Below are positions 1 through 9,421 of a stretch of 12,267 bases of DNA, piece after piece. The notes under the pieces were generated by a model. The model was not told the origin of the DNA, did no database searches, and was given only the letters and a program-made list of their open reading frames with translations. The number at the start of each line of letters is the position of its first letter. Positions within the stretch are counted from its first letter, which is position 1. The DNA comes from Physocladia obscura. Its lineage: Eukaryota > Chytridiomycota > Chytridiomycetes > Chytridiales > Chytriomycetaceae. Made by a program: the position numbers and the translations under genes. The stretch spans positions 1,257-13,523 of the forward strand of contig JADGJH010000877.1 of the NCBI GenBank assembly GCA_027596945.1, given 5' to 3'.

Positions 1-71
1 TTTTGCCTTTTCTAATTTTTCCAAACGCCGCGTTTCCTTAACTACACCCCCAAAATTTGCCCAACCCATTT

Positions 72-88
72 AAAAAAAAAAAAAAAAA
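72..88. repeat. Poly(A) run of 17 bases
   Basis: An uninterrupted run of A lies at the 5' edge of the visible frame of the first gene. If translated it would add six lysines, but it more likely belongs to the end of an intron just before an AG acceptor. Runs of this length are prone to sequencing error. Confidence 0.8.
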
Positions 89-89
89 G

Positions 90-737
90 AAGAGGGAAAC
101 TTTGGCAGCTTCATCTAATTCAACAACAAGGTTTTCTCTTCCTGCTAATTCTGTTACTATATTTGGCGCGAGCTCTTCTAGCAAGGAGCTCAAGAGGTCA
201 ACAAAAAATGCCACAACAAACTTCTCATCAAAACAGCCCGAAAATAAATCCCGACTTGAAAAAAAAGACCAACTGCCGCCCCCGCATGCTAAACTAGCAG
301 AAATCAAAGCAAAGTCGGAACTTCCGAAACTAAAAGACGTCGAAAACACAACGAAAAAACCACCAAAACGAAAAGCTCAAGATTCTATTGAACACGGAAA
401 AATATCAAAAAAGGCTGTAAGTGGCAAGGACGAGTTTTTTATGGGAGCATTTGTGCCACCACCTAAAGAAAATAGTGCTGCTGCAACACTTCTCAAGTCC
501 GTGGCTGTTGCCACTGCAGTGAAAGTAGCAATTGCAAAGGAGGAAGCAAGGAAAGAAAAGATTGTGGACAAACAAGAAGAAAAGCTCAGATCAGGAGTTG
601 TGGCGGTGATTGAGAAGAAGGAAACAGTAAGAAAATCAAGTGCAATTGTAAAACCGTTAAATATTGAAGAATTGGAAAAGAATTTGGAAACTGGAACGGC
701 GAGTGTTGGGACTGGGCAAGCATCAGGATGGGATTGA
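90..737 (+). CDS. Lysine-rich protein of unknown function (3' part, 5' end not resolved)
   Basis: I do not recognise the family. The reading frame is open from a stop at 39-41 to the TGA at 735-737 and has no in-frame ATG near its beginning, so what is visible is probably the last exon. A TTAAC branch-like site near 38-42 and AG dinucleotides at 88-94 could form the 3' splice site, with earlier exons outside the window. The roughly 215 residues are very polar, rich in Lys, Ser, Ala and Glu. They include a basic, NLS-like stretch (KKPPKRKAQ), a short segment FMGAFVPPPKE, an Ala/Val-rich then Lys/Glu-rich helix or coiled coil in the second half, and the C-terminus ASGWD. A nuclear or RNA-processing role is conceivable from the composition alone, but that is inference. 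The frame is credible because it keeps this composition throughout and ends just before the next gene. Confidence 0.55.
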   Translation, partial: KRETLAASSNSTTRFSLPANSVTIFGASSSSKELKRSTKNATTNFSSKQPENKSRLEKKDQLPPPHAKLAEIKAKSELPKLKDVENTTKKPPKRKAQDSIEHGKISKKAVSGKDEFFMGAFVPPPKENSAAATLLKSVAVATAVKVAIAKEEARKEKIVDKQEEKLRSGVVAVIEKKETVRKSSAIVKPLNIEELEKNLETGTASVGTGQASGWD

Positions 738-776
738 ATATTTTCTGAACAGAACTTTCAAATTTACTGAAAAATA

Positions 777-2457
777 ATGTTTCGATTGACAACAGCACGC
801 GCAAGAGCCAGAACAACAGCAGCAACACGACCGCAGGTCCAGAAGCGCAACCTCTCGATCCACGAGCATTTATCAATGGGATTACTAAGCCAATACGGCA
901 TCAAGACTCCACGCGGATCTGCTGCAACAACTCCTGAACAGGCCGAGAGTATCGCGCGTAGTCTCGGCACCGATGATCTTGTTGTCAAAGCACAGGTTCT
1001 TGCGGGCGGTCGCGGAAAGGGGACTTTCGATTCAGGACTCAAGGGTGGTGTGCGCATGGTCTATTCGTTTAGTAAAACCACTTCTACCGCCTGTTTTTTT
1101 TTTTTTTTGCTTCTCTTTTTTTAATAACTCCCACTCTGTAAACATGCATAGCCCAACCGAAGCGAAAATGTTTGCCGAAAAGATGCTGCACCACAAACTT
1201 ATCACCAAGCAAACGGGTGCAGCCGGCCGTATCTGCAACGCCGTCTATGTAGTTGAGCGTCTCTACGTACGTCGCGAGTTTTACTTTGCCATCGTTATGG
1301 ACCGCGCGACAAAAGGACCCGTGATTATCGCATCTTCGCAAGGTGGCATGAACATTGAAGACGTCGCGGCAGAGAACCCTGAGGCGATCGTGACGGTGTC
1401 AGTTGATATCAATAAAGGCTTGAGCGACAATGATTCGCGGTACATTGCCGAAAAGTTGGGCTTTACTGGAAAAGCGGTTGACCAAGCAGTTAATACGTTT
1501 AAAAACCTTTACAAGATTTTCATTGATAAGGATGCTACTATGATTGAGATTAACCCAATGGCTGAGGTTGCTAACGGTGATGGTACGCGTTTTATTTTTT
1601 TGTGTGATAAAAAAAATTTTTTTTGTCATAACATCGCTAAAGAATAAATTCCCTCCGAAACATGCAGTCGTTTGCATGGACGCAAAGTTTGGATTCGACG
1701 ACAATGCCGAATTTCGCCAAACCGATATTTTCAACCTTCGCGATACAACCCAGGAGGACGCACGTGAAGTTGCAGCAGCGAAATGGAATCTTAATTACAT
1801 TGGTTTGGACGGAACTATTGGATGCCTTGGTATGCGAAAATACACAACACACTCTTTAACTATCGAAAATTTTTTTTTTTCGTTTTTGCTTATTCTTTTT
1901 TTCTTTTTTTCTTTTCTTTTTCTTTTTAGTAAATGGTGCTGGTTTGGCCATGGCCACCATGGATATTATCAAGCTAAATGGTGGTGACCCAGCCAACTTT
2001 TTGGATGTAGGTGGTGGAGCCAATGCCCAACAAGTTGCTGAAGCTTTCAAGATTATCAGTTCCGATCCTCGCGTTCGTACAATTTAAAATCAAAAAAAAG
2101 AAAATGATTTATTTTGATCTAAAACCGCATTTTAAAAAAAAAAAAAAACGCCTAAAATATTATTGAATTCAGGTTTCTGCCATCCTTGTCAATATTTTTG
2201 GCGGGATCATGCGTTGCGATGTCATTGCGGCAGGAATTATTGAGGCTGTTAATCAGCTTGGTCTGACTCTACCTCTTATCGTGCGTCTTCAGGGAACAGA
2301 AGTGGATGCGGCCAAGAAACTTATTGCAGATTCTGGTCTCCGTATGTTTTCAATTGATGATTTGGATGCGGCCGCCTCAAAAGCTGTCCAGATGAGCAAA
2401 ATTGTGGAGCTAGGTAGAAAAGCTGGTGTTCAAGTAAACTTTGAACTTCCAATTTAA
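777..2457 (+). CDS. LSC2: Succinyl-CoA ligase (ADP-forming-type) beta subunit, mitochondrial
   Basis: TCA-cycle enzyme of the mitochondrial matrix. With the alpha subunit it converts succinyl-CoA, phosphate and NDP to succinate, CoA and NTP. Exons are 777-1066, 1152-1582, 1668-1829, 1930-2072 and 2173-2457 (1311 nt, 436 residues; yeast Lsc2 is 427). Introns of 85, 85, 100 and 100 bp fall in phases 2, 1, 1 and 0. The N-terminus ([18 protein letters not shown]) is Arg/Ser/Thr-rich with no acidic residues, like a matrix targeting peptide. The mature protein begins near NLSIHEH. An ATP-grasp domain follows, with [13 protein letters not shown] and GLKGGV, then EINPMAE (Asn231) and CMDAK (Asp245), which match the Mg-nucleotide ligands of the family. 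The C-terminal ligase domain has [32 protein letters not shown] and VRLQGTEV, ending NFELPI. It resembles SUCLA2-type subunits; nucleotide preference cannot be read here. All splice junctions restore conserved residues. Confidence 0.96.
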
Positions 2458-2517
2458 AGTGCGGAGTTTGGAGAAAAAGAGAGGGTGAGTATAAAATGAA
2501 AACAAAGAAAAAATAAT

Positions 2518-2523
2518 AATAAA
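2518..2523 (+). terminator. Candidate poly(A) signal AATAAA of LSC2
   Basis: A canonical AATAAA lies 61 nt after the LSC2 stop codon, in an A-rich context followed by a T/G-rich stretch (GTGTTTGATTTGATG) typical of downstream elements. Function is inferred from position only. Confidence 0.45.
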
Positions 2524-2737
2524 AAGTGTTTGATTTGATGATTTCGATTTGATGCTTTTGATTCATTTTCAATTTTGCAAATTTTTTTCTGATAGTTTTT
2601 CCCAAATGAAAAAAAAAATGAAAGAGCAGTTGAATTGTGTCTGATTTCAGATTTGCTCTTTGTTTTGTTTTCATTTGATCATTTGCTTATTTTACTCCAC
2701 TCTTCCTTCATTCATTTTCCATTCTAACATAAGTTCA

Positions 2738-2743
2738 TTTATT
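2738..2743 (-). terminator. Candidate poly(A) signal AATAAA of the Zn2Cys6 gene
   Basis: TTTATT on the plus strand reads AATAAA on the minus strand, 57 nt past the stop codon at 2800-2802. Together with the signal at 2518 it would keep the two convergent transcripts from overlapping deeply. Inferred from position. Confidence 0.4.
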
Positions 2744-2799
2744 AAAAAGTCTATGATTACTATTACTCTTAAACAAAAGAAGAAGAAAAAAAGGCGAGA

Positions 2800-3720
2800 T
2801 TAAAACAAAGAGGCATGGTCAAGAATCTTGCTTGGCCAGTGGTTTGCATCATCGGCACCGCACCAATCGAAGTTCTTGTCAAAGGAGTTGATTAGGACAT
2901 CAAGAAAGTTGACTTGATCTGGTTGCGGCAGTCGGTGAAGTTTGTTGAAATGTGAGGGGGTCTGCGGGAGCAGCAAGTGCATGGGCAAGAGTTGATTCTG
3001 GTGGTGGTGGTAGAATTGGTGGTCGCTGTGATTCGGGTGGATCTGGGGGGGAAAGGCGGAGGCGAGGTCCATATCCATGTGTAGGTTTAGGTCCAGGTGC
3101 AAGTCGGAGAACAAGCGGAGGCCAGCCAGCACGCCGTCTGAGAGGCGCACAGAGTCGGTGGGAGATGTCGGCGTGTCGGTGTCTTTGTCATCGAGACTTG
3201 CCAGTGACGGCGGCGTGCCACTGCCGCTTCCGGCCTCGGACGTGGAGGACATCCACCGGTCTGCGCCTCTTTGGGCACTGGCCCCGTTGACCACAGGCAC
3301 TGACATCCACACTTGCGCTGTTTGCTTCTTGGCACGGCCTTTGTTGCTAGACCCCTTGGAGACTACGTCTGCATGGCTGTGGCCGCCAGCGTATTCGCAG
3401 CTGAGGCCCATCTTTGTGCACCGACTGCAAGACGGCTTAGTCAGGTCGCATCGTTTTCTGTGAAAAAAATTGGTGACTTATGTTAGTCGTTGGTGTGGAA
3501 CAAGAACATCTCCGATGTGACTTGACGGCTCAAACTGTGGGTAGTGGTGGTGCAGGTGCTGGTTGCCTTACCGCCGGATGCGGCATCCTTCACAAGGCAG
3601 CGGTCTCTTCCATGCTGTTCTGTCAATCTTTCGAGTCGTCATCTCTATCCGGCGATGATTTCTGTTTTTTTTTGTTTGCCTTTTTTTTGCTGTTTGCTCT
3701 GAAATTTTTTCGCCGGCCAT
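2800..3720 (-). CDS. Short Zn2Cys6 (Gal4-type) binuclear cluster transcription factor
   Basis: Two exons, 3720-3572 and 3457-2800 (807 nt, 268 residues), are separated by a 114-bp intron (3458-3571) with donor GTAAGG, a CTAAC branch site and acceptor TTTCACAG. The intron cuts the zinc cluster; splicing restores CEGCRIRRKRC followed by DLTKPSCSRCTKMGLSC, i.e. C-x2-C-x6-C-x6-C-x2-C-x6-C with cysteines at 43, 46, 53, 60, 63 and 70. That spacing and the proline before the fourth cysteine are diagnostic of fungal DNA-binding regulators that bind two zinc ions and recognise CGG-type half-sites in the nucleus. A strongly basic 42-residue arm precedes the cluster. The rest is low-complexity: Ser/Thr/Gly/Asp-rich, then His/Gln/Leu/Pro-rich. 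The end (FDKNFDWCGADD) is acidic and aromatic and could be an activation segment. There is no room for the usual middle homology region. Another in-frame ATG at 3747-3745 would add nine hydrophobic residues. Target genes are unknown. Confidence 0.88.
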
Positions 3721-4221
3721 AAGACACAAAAAACAAAAGACAATCATTTGTCACCTTCAGACACGAATATTATTAAGATTGACTTCAGCTACCTAAACAA
3801 CTTCAGTAAATCCAAATAAGACACAAAGAAAATCATTTTTCCTTTTCCAAAGCTTGTTTTTTTCTTTTTTTCGGTGCTCTAGAATTTTTTCATATTGCGT
3901 ATTTAAAATATAAAAAACTGGCATAAAATTCACTGTTTAAATCAATGGTAGTGCTTTTGTCATTGAAACGTACCATCTTGTTTCACCTTCATTGACAAGT
4001 TAGGGTTTCCTACCAAGCCCAACAAACAAAAAAAAAGTGACAGTTGACTTTTTAAGGTCAAGAAATAAAACGCGGAAAACAAAATAAAATATTAAAAACA
4101 ATCCCGTTAAAAAGACTTCGTAAAATACTGATGAAAGTTTCAAAAAGGGTTCAAAAGTTTCAGTTTTGCTTTTTGGAACGTTTTGGTGTGATAAGACACA
4201 GAAAAAAACGTAAATCTTAAA
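3721..4221. other. Spacer: Zn2Cys6 gene promoter and FGAM synthase 3' region
   Basis: About 500 bp of AT-rich DNA between the start codon of the Zn2Cys6 gene and the stop codon of the FGAM synthase gene, both on the minus strand. I see no convincing open frame, RNA gene or inverted repeat. There are only short A/T runs and loosely repeated GTTTCA/GTTCAAAAG motifs at about 4133-4163. It should hold the Zn2Cys6 promoter and the FGAM synthase poly(A) site, but no clear TATA box or AATAAA could be assigned. Confidence 0.6.
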
Positions 4222-7200
4222 CTAAAGATGGCGTTCAACCCAAACTCTAGCATTACGAAACACGCGCATCCATCCACTATCCTGGCCACCTGCTCTCTCA
4301 ACTACCGGCGACGCCCATGTATTTGCAACTCCACGCACATACCGCTCAGGATGTGGCATCATTGCCAAAACTTTTCCTCCATCACCAACGCTCACAACCC
4401 CTGCAACTCCAAAAGGACTGCCGTTCGGGTTATACGGGTACTTTTCAGGGCCAGCCGGCGCGCCGTAATTATCCACATATCTCAAAGCCAGACAGCCAGA
4501 TTTTCCGCCAGCGACAGCTGCATCACGATCACTCTCGTTCTGGAACTGTGCGCGTCCTTCACCGTGTGCAATTGCAATTGGGATCTTACTTCCTTCCATT
4601 CCTGCGAAAAACACACTCTCTAAATTTTTGTCGTTTTGGCCATTATTTCCAACAATCTCAACAGTCGCAACACGTGCCTCAAATTGTTCACTGCTGTTGC
4701 GTACAAATACGGGCCAACCTTGCGCTCCAGGGATGATAGACTTGAGTCCGGCGAGCATTTGGCATCCATTACAGATCCCAACTGTGAATGTATCTGCGCG
4801 TTTGAAAAATGTTGACAGTTCCCGTCGTGCATTCGTGTTGAGGAGAATAGATTTAGCCCAACCTGCTCCTGCACCCAAAACGTCTCCATATGAGAATCCA
4901 CCGGGACAAGCAAGTCCGCGGAAACTTTCCAGAGTTGCACGGCCATTGATGATATCAGTCATGTGAATGTCAACGCATACAAATCCAGCACTGTGAAAAG
5001 CCCAGGCTAGCTCACCAAACGAATTTATTCCTTGTTCCCGCAAAATAGCAACTTTTGGCTTGATCACTGAAAGCGGGTAGTGCACACGAAGTGGGACTTC
5101 TGATGGATCAAAGGTAAGCTTGCTTGAAAGGCCAGGATCTGAAGAATCGAGGAGAGAATTAAATTCCGCCAGAGCAGAGACGGGCTCATCACGCAGAGAT
5201 TGCATTTTGTAAGAAGTTTCTGCCCAAACTCTTTGCAAAATAACGCGAGATTCCGAGAATACTGTTTTACCCGCATAGTTAATTGAGAATGAAGTAGAAA
5301 GCTTCTTTCCAACTGTTCCAATAACATGAATATGTTGTACTGGGAAGCCATTCGACACAAATGCTGCCTTAACTTGAGCAACGTGAGACGCGCGGATCTG
5401 AATAACTGCGCCCAGCTCTTCGTTGAATAAGATAGAAACACAGTCAGAGCCCAAGGTGGAAACGTCTAAATGGACACCAATATGGCCTGCAAAAGACATT
5501 TCTGCAACAGTGGTGAACAGTCCTCCATCAGATCTATCGTGATAAGCCAGCACAATTTCTCCCGCATCCGAGAGATGATTCATTGACTTCCAAAATGCCT
5601 TAAATGCTTCTGCATTCTCTACATCTGGTGCTTGGTTTCCAATCAAATTGTAGACTTGAGCAAGCGCGCTTCCACCCATCCGCTGTTTACCCAATCCCAG
5701 GTCAATAAAAACAAGTACAGTAGCTTCTTCGATAGCCCGAAGCTCGGGCGTCAAAGTTTTTGAAGTTTTTTCGACTGGGCCGTATGCAGTAATAATCAAG
5801 CTTAATGGCGCCGTGACAGATTTTGCTTCATTATTTTGAGGATCAGTCCAACGAGTCTTCATAGACATTGAGTCTTTTCCAACTGGAACAGTAACTCCAA
5901 GTTTCGGGCAAAGATCCAATCCAACAGCCGCAACACCGTCATATAATGCAGAGCCTTCGCCAGGATGATCTGCCGACGACATCCAGTTTGCTGACAATCG
6001 TACGTCCCCAAGAGATTTCACATTTGCTGCCACAATATTTGTGAGCGCCTCGGCAACTGCCATTCGCGCCGAAGCAGCAGGCGAAATCAAAGCCAACGGC
6101 GTCCGCTCCCCCATCGCCATCGCTTCACCAGTTTCGTCAGTATATCCAGTCAGCGACACTGCCACATCTGCCACAGGAACCTGCCATGGTCCAACCATTT
6201 GATCCCGCCCAACAAGTCCCGTAACAGTCCGGTCTCCAATCGTAATCAAAAACGACTTTGACGCGACACTCGGTAACCGAAGAACCCGTTTGACAATCTG
6301 CTTTATTCCTTCGCCAGCTGGAACAGCAAAAACATTTCCAATAAACGCGCGACTTTCCGCAACCCGATGCATACGCGGCGCATTTCCAAACAACGTATGC
6401 ATGTCGAGATTTACTACATCTGGACCCAACAATGGATCGGTTACAATGAGTCGCTCCTCTTCAGTTGCATACCCCACAACAGCAAACACACTCCGCTCGC
6501 GCGCACAAATGCTTTCGAAAAGTGTGCGATCTGATGGAGCGATCGCAAGCACATAACGTTCTTGCGACTCGTTGCACCAAATCTCCATGGGACTCATGGC
6601 TGGGTCGTCGCATGGGACTTTGCGGATGTCAAACACGGCACCACGGCCAGAGTCGTGTACAAGTTCTGGCAGGCCATTGCAGAGCCCACCGGCGCCGACA
6701 TCATGGACAGCAAGGAGTGGGTTATTGTCACCGAGGGCTGTGCAAGCATCCAGGACCATTTGGGCACGGCGTTGCATTTCTGGATTGTCGCGCTGAACAG
6801 AAGCAAAATCGAGGTCAGCGGATGACGTTCCTGAAGACATTGACGACGCTGCACCTCCACCAAGTCCGATTAGCATTGCTGGTCCACCAAGAACGACAAT
6901 CAAAGATCCTGGAGTTGTTTATAATATTATTTTTTGTTCTTTTTGAAAAAAAAGGTTTAAAAAAAACTGACCAACTGGAATATTTTTTTTAAAAACATGC
7001 ATTGGTCTAACAGAACCAGTTCCACCCGCAATCATAATTGGCTTAAGATACCCCCGAACTTCATTGTCCGAAGTAATAGCCTCAAAAGTTCTGAAGTATC
7101 CGCAAATATTTGGCCGACCGAATTCATTGTTGAAAGCAGCACCTCCAAGCGGCCCTTCAATCATAATATCCAATGGAGACGCGATGTGGCTTGGTTTTCC

Positions 7201-9042
7201 GTAGTCTACCGTTTCCCATGGTTGAACGTATCCAGGGATGCGCAAATTTGAGACAGTGAATCCAGTCAATCCGGTTCGTGGTTTAGATCCTTGTCCAACA
7301 GCTGAAGAAAAGAAGAATTTAATATTTAAAATGAAAAAAAAGTGACAAAAAAACCCCCTCACCTCCTTCATCACGGATTTCACCGCCAGATCCCGTAGCA
7401 GCACCAGGAAACGGAGAAACAGCTGTCGGATGATTATGAGTCTCAACTTTCGCCAACGTATGGATATATTCCTTGGTAACTGTGTATTCGCCATTTGTTT
7501 TGATTGAAGAATTGAATCTCGTACTTTCCGGGCCATTAAGTACAGCAGCGTTGTCAGAGTATGCTGAGAGAATGCGACTAGAATTGAGCTTGTAAGTATT
7601 GCGAATCATGTCAAAGAGAGAATGCGGTTTTTCTTGATTATCAATGTTCCAACTTGCTTTGAATATTTTGTGGCGGCAATGTTCAGAGTTAACCTGTTGT
7701 TGTTTTCAAAAAAAAACTACAGGTGAGGGTGGAAAAAAGGGGTAAAGCATATTTTTCTGCTAATTAGTTGCTTTAATTAATATTTTTCTCTTCGAATTGG
7801 TTGTTTGTTGCTGCTGTTGTTATTTTTTTTCATCTTTTTTTTCACTGTTTTTTTTTTTTTGCTTGCTCTTATTTTTTGCTCCTCCCGCAAACCCACACAC
7901 AACACAAACCTGTCCAAACATCATTAGTTCAGCATCAGTTGGATCCCTTCCAAGACTTTCCCCCAAAAAAGCCTTGACTAAATAATCAATTTCCTCAGTT
8001 GCAAGAGCAAGCCCCCACTCCTTATTCGCTTTCATTAAAACATTTTTCGGATCTTTTCCTTCATTTTGCGCCTTCAAAAGCTCAACTGTCTTCAGCTGTC
8101 GCGGTGTCGACCCCGTAGCGCCAGCAAACAGTTCGGCTTCGCTTGGAATTGTTGGGATCACCGTTTGCGTCATGCGGTCGTGGATGATGCCTTTGATGTT
8201 TTCGTGATCAGTGGTAGAAAGCGGAGTGGAAGATTCGATAATATAGATGGTTCCGCGCTCGAGGCGGGACACCGCGGCAGCGGAGATACCGCAGATGCGA
8301 GCAATGTCGGTTGCTTTCGATGACCATGGAGAGATTGTTCCGACGCGGGGAAGAACTATGAAGACGGTTGTCGTTGCTAAGTGCTCGCTGGCGGTACTAG
8401 GAATCGCGGAAGCTAATTGATAAGTAATAAGTAATTCCCTTTAAATATGAATCATAGTGAAATGGATTTTTTCACCCTTTTACTTTCAGATTTCTGGATA
8501 CCATTGCGGTTTTTTTGACCAATTCGCTGGCTAGTATTTGCAATTTTCATCGTTTGCATCGATTATTTGTTTGATGTCCATTTTTTCTCTCTGAATATGT
8601 TGCGTTTTCTTTTTCAAGCTCTCATTTCCCTCACTTTACTTGTTACTGTTTTATTTGTATGTATGTGTGCATTTCTGTCGCTTCCGTAACTTCGCTCGCA
8701 CGTTGCTCGCACGTTGCTCTCGCGTATCGCTTGCATAACTTCGTTCATTTTGTTCTCGGGTAACTCACTTTACATACCATTCACAACAGTATCGAGAACT
8801 AGTTGATCACGAGTGGGAATGTTATTGGCTTCAGCAGTACCGTAAGTAAGCAATAAGTTGAGAGTATCCAACAGTTGTACGTTGGCATTATTATTGGCTG
8901 CGGTGGTTGTATGGGCCAGATGGAGAAAATAAGCAGTCACACGCGAAACTCTAGCGAAGGATTTGGCATTGATGGCGGCAAGCAAACGATCACATCGGAA
9001 TTGCGATTGGGCGGCGGAACCAGGTAAGATCAGGATTCCCAT
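4222..9042 (-). CDS. ADE6: Phosphoribosylformylglycinamidine synthase (FGAM synthase, PurL/ADE6 type)
   Basis: Cytosolic enzyme of step 4 of de novo purine synthesis: FGAR + ATP + glutamine + water to FGAM + ADP + phosphate + glutamate. Exons are 9042-8778, 8412-7910, 7693-7363, 7301-6972 and 6908-4222 (4116 nt, 1371 residues; yeast Ade6 is 1358). Introns are 365, 216, 61 and 63 bp. The protein starts [16 protein letters not shown], like yeast MTDYILPGPKALSQFR. The N-terminal PurS-like domain has [17 protein letters not shown] and a DRMTQ motif. The synthase core has [58 protein letters not shown] and [10 protein letters not shown]. The glutaminase domain spans about 1094-1371, with the nucleophile Cys1189 in GICNGCQ and His1329/Glu1331 in MMPHPER. 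All catalytic motifs are present, so the enzyme should be active. The start codon has a strong CACCATGG context; an in-frame upstream ATG-like start at 9072 is not needed and lacks homology. The first four introns sit in the N-terminal third; the last exon is 2.7 kb. Confidence 0.97.
8694..8719. repeat. Short tandem repeat in the first FGAM synthase intron
   Basis: The unit GCTCGCACGTT occurs twice in tandem, followed by a partial third copy (GCTC), in the otherwise AT-rich 365-bp first intron. It is a local GC-rich patch flanked by two TAACTTCG copies. No function is apparent. Confidence 0.6.
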
Positions 9043-9044
9043 GG
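9039..9044. other. CCATGG palindrome carrying start codons on both strands
   Basis: On the minus strand the ATG at 9042-9040 starts FGAM synthase in a CACCATGG context. On the plus strand the ATG at 9041-9043 is followed at once by a donor-like GTGAGG and is the best candidate start of the small gene whose main exon begins at 9263. The minus-strand role is firm; the plus-strand role is inferred. Confidence 0.5.
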
Positions 9045-9421
9045 TGAGGTTTATGATACTCAAAAAAAGCAAAAAAAAAAAAAAAAAAATTAAATAATTT
9101 TTTTAAAAATTTTATTTTTAAATTATTTTTATTAAAAAAAAAAAAAACAAAATAAAAAAAAAAAATTATCTTCTTTTTTTAATAATTTTATTTTGCAATT
9201 ATTTTTATTCATACAAAGCTAGCGCAACTTTTTCATTTTTGTTTTGTTTTGTTTTTTCCAAGGTTAAGACGAAATTCAAGCCCTTTGCCAAAAAGGTTCA
9301 GGAACGAATTCTGTTGTGTCCGGCAAGAACATCATATGATGGAGCTATTTTATATGAAGAGAGATTTAAATTAAATTGGGCTCCAAGGGATTTCTATCGC
9401 ACTAAGCCTAAAGAAGCTTAG
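9041..9421 (+). CDS. Small protein of unknown function (about 53 residues)
   Basis: The strong part is exon 2, 9263-9421. It follows a T-rich acceptor (TTTTTTCCAAG) and encodes VKTKFKPFAKKV, then QERILLCPARTSYDGAILYE and ERFKLNWAPRDFYRTKPKEA before the TAG. The peptide has balanced composition and looks like a real folded or conserved protein end, unlike the surrounding AT-rich DNA. Between 9045 and 9240 almost no GT dinucleotide exists, so the only phase-compatible donor nearby is GTGAGG at 9044, directly after an ATG at 9041. The model is therefore a first exon of a start codon alone, a 219-bp intron and exon 2, giving a basic 53-residue protein. The segment KTKFKPFAKK faintly recalls the beginning of fungal mitochondrial ribosomal protein mL53 (KFNPF), but the rest does not, so I do not assign it. 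It is divergent to FGAM synthase and would share its promoter. The alternative is that the true first exon lies elsewhere. Confidence 0.5.
9062..9210. promoter_or_regulatory. Poly(dA:dT)-rich tract at the divergent 5' ends
   Basis: This stretch is almost pure A/T, with runs of A such as 9071-9089 and 9134-9147 and runs of T. It lies just upstream of the FGAM synthase start on one strand and inside the putative first intron of the small gene on the other. Such tracts exclude nucleosomes and often mark fungal promoters, so it is the likely divergent promoter core. No TATA box can be singled out in this composition. Confidence 0.45.

Larger units (their letters stand above)
2458..2799. other. 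Convergent 3' spacer between LSC2 and the Zn2Cys6 gene
   Basis: AT-rich spacer where two transcription units meet tail to tail. It has no open frame worth calling. Positions 2529-2570 contain irregular repeats of ATTTGATG/TTTGATT. Candidate poly(A) signals for each strand are listed separately. Confidence 0.7.

Noticed and set aside
57..89. Start of the first gene at 57
   Set aside because: The codon at 57 is TTG, not ATG, and it would make the protein begin with a run of lysines from a poly(A) tract. An intron end is the better reading.
3077..3463. Plus-strand open frames across the zinc-cluster gene (also 2952-3290 and 3480-3722)
   Set aside because: They are antisense shadows of the GC-rich minus-strand exon, which carries the diagnostic Zn2Cys6 motif. 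The plus frames are Arg/Cys/Pro-rich with no domain.
4228..6992. Several plus-strand open frames opposite FGAM synthase
   Set aside because: All lie antisense to an exon with unbroken strong family similarity, and their translations show no family features.
9043..9072. N-terminal extension of FGAM synthase (MLFLSIINLT...)
   Set aside because: The added residues have no counterpart in yeast Ade6, while the ATG at 9042 has an ideal context and aligns with the family start.
9263..9421. Assignment of the small protein to mitochondrial ribosomal protein mL53
   Set aside because: Only about ten N-terminal residues look alike. The remaining residues and the length do not match what I recall of that family.
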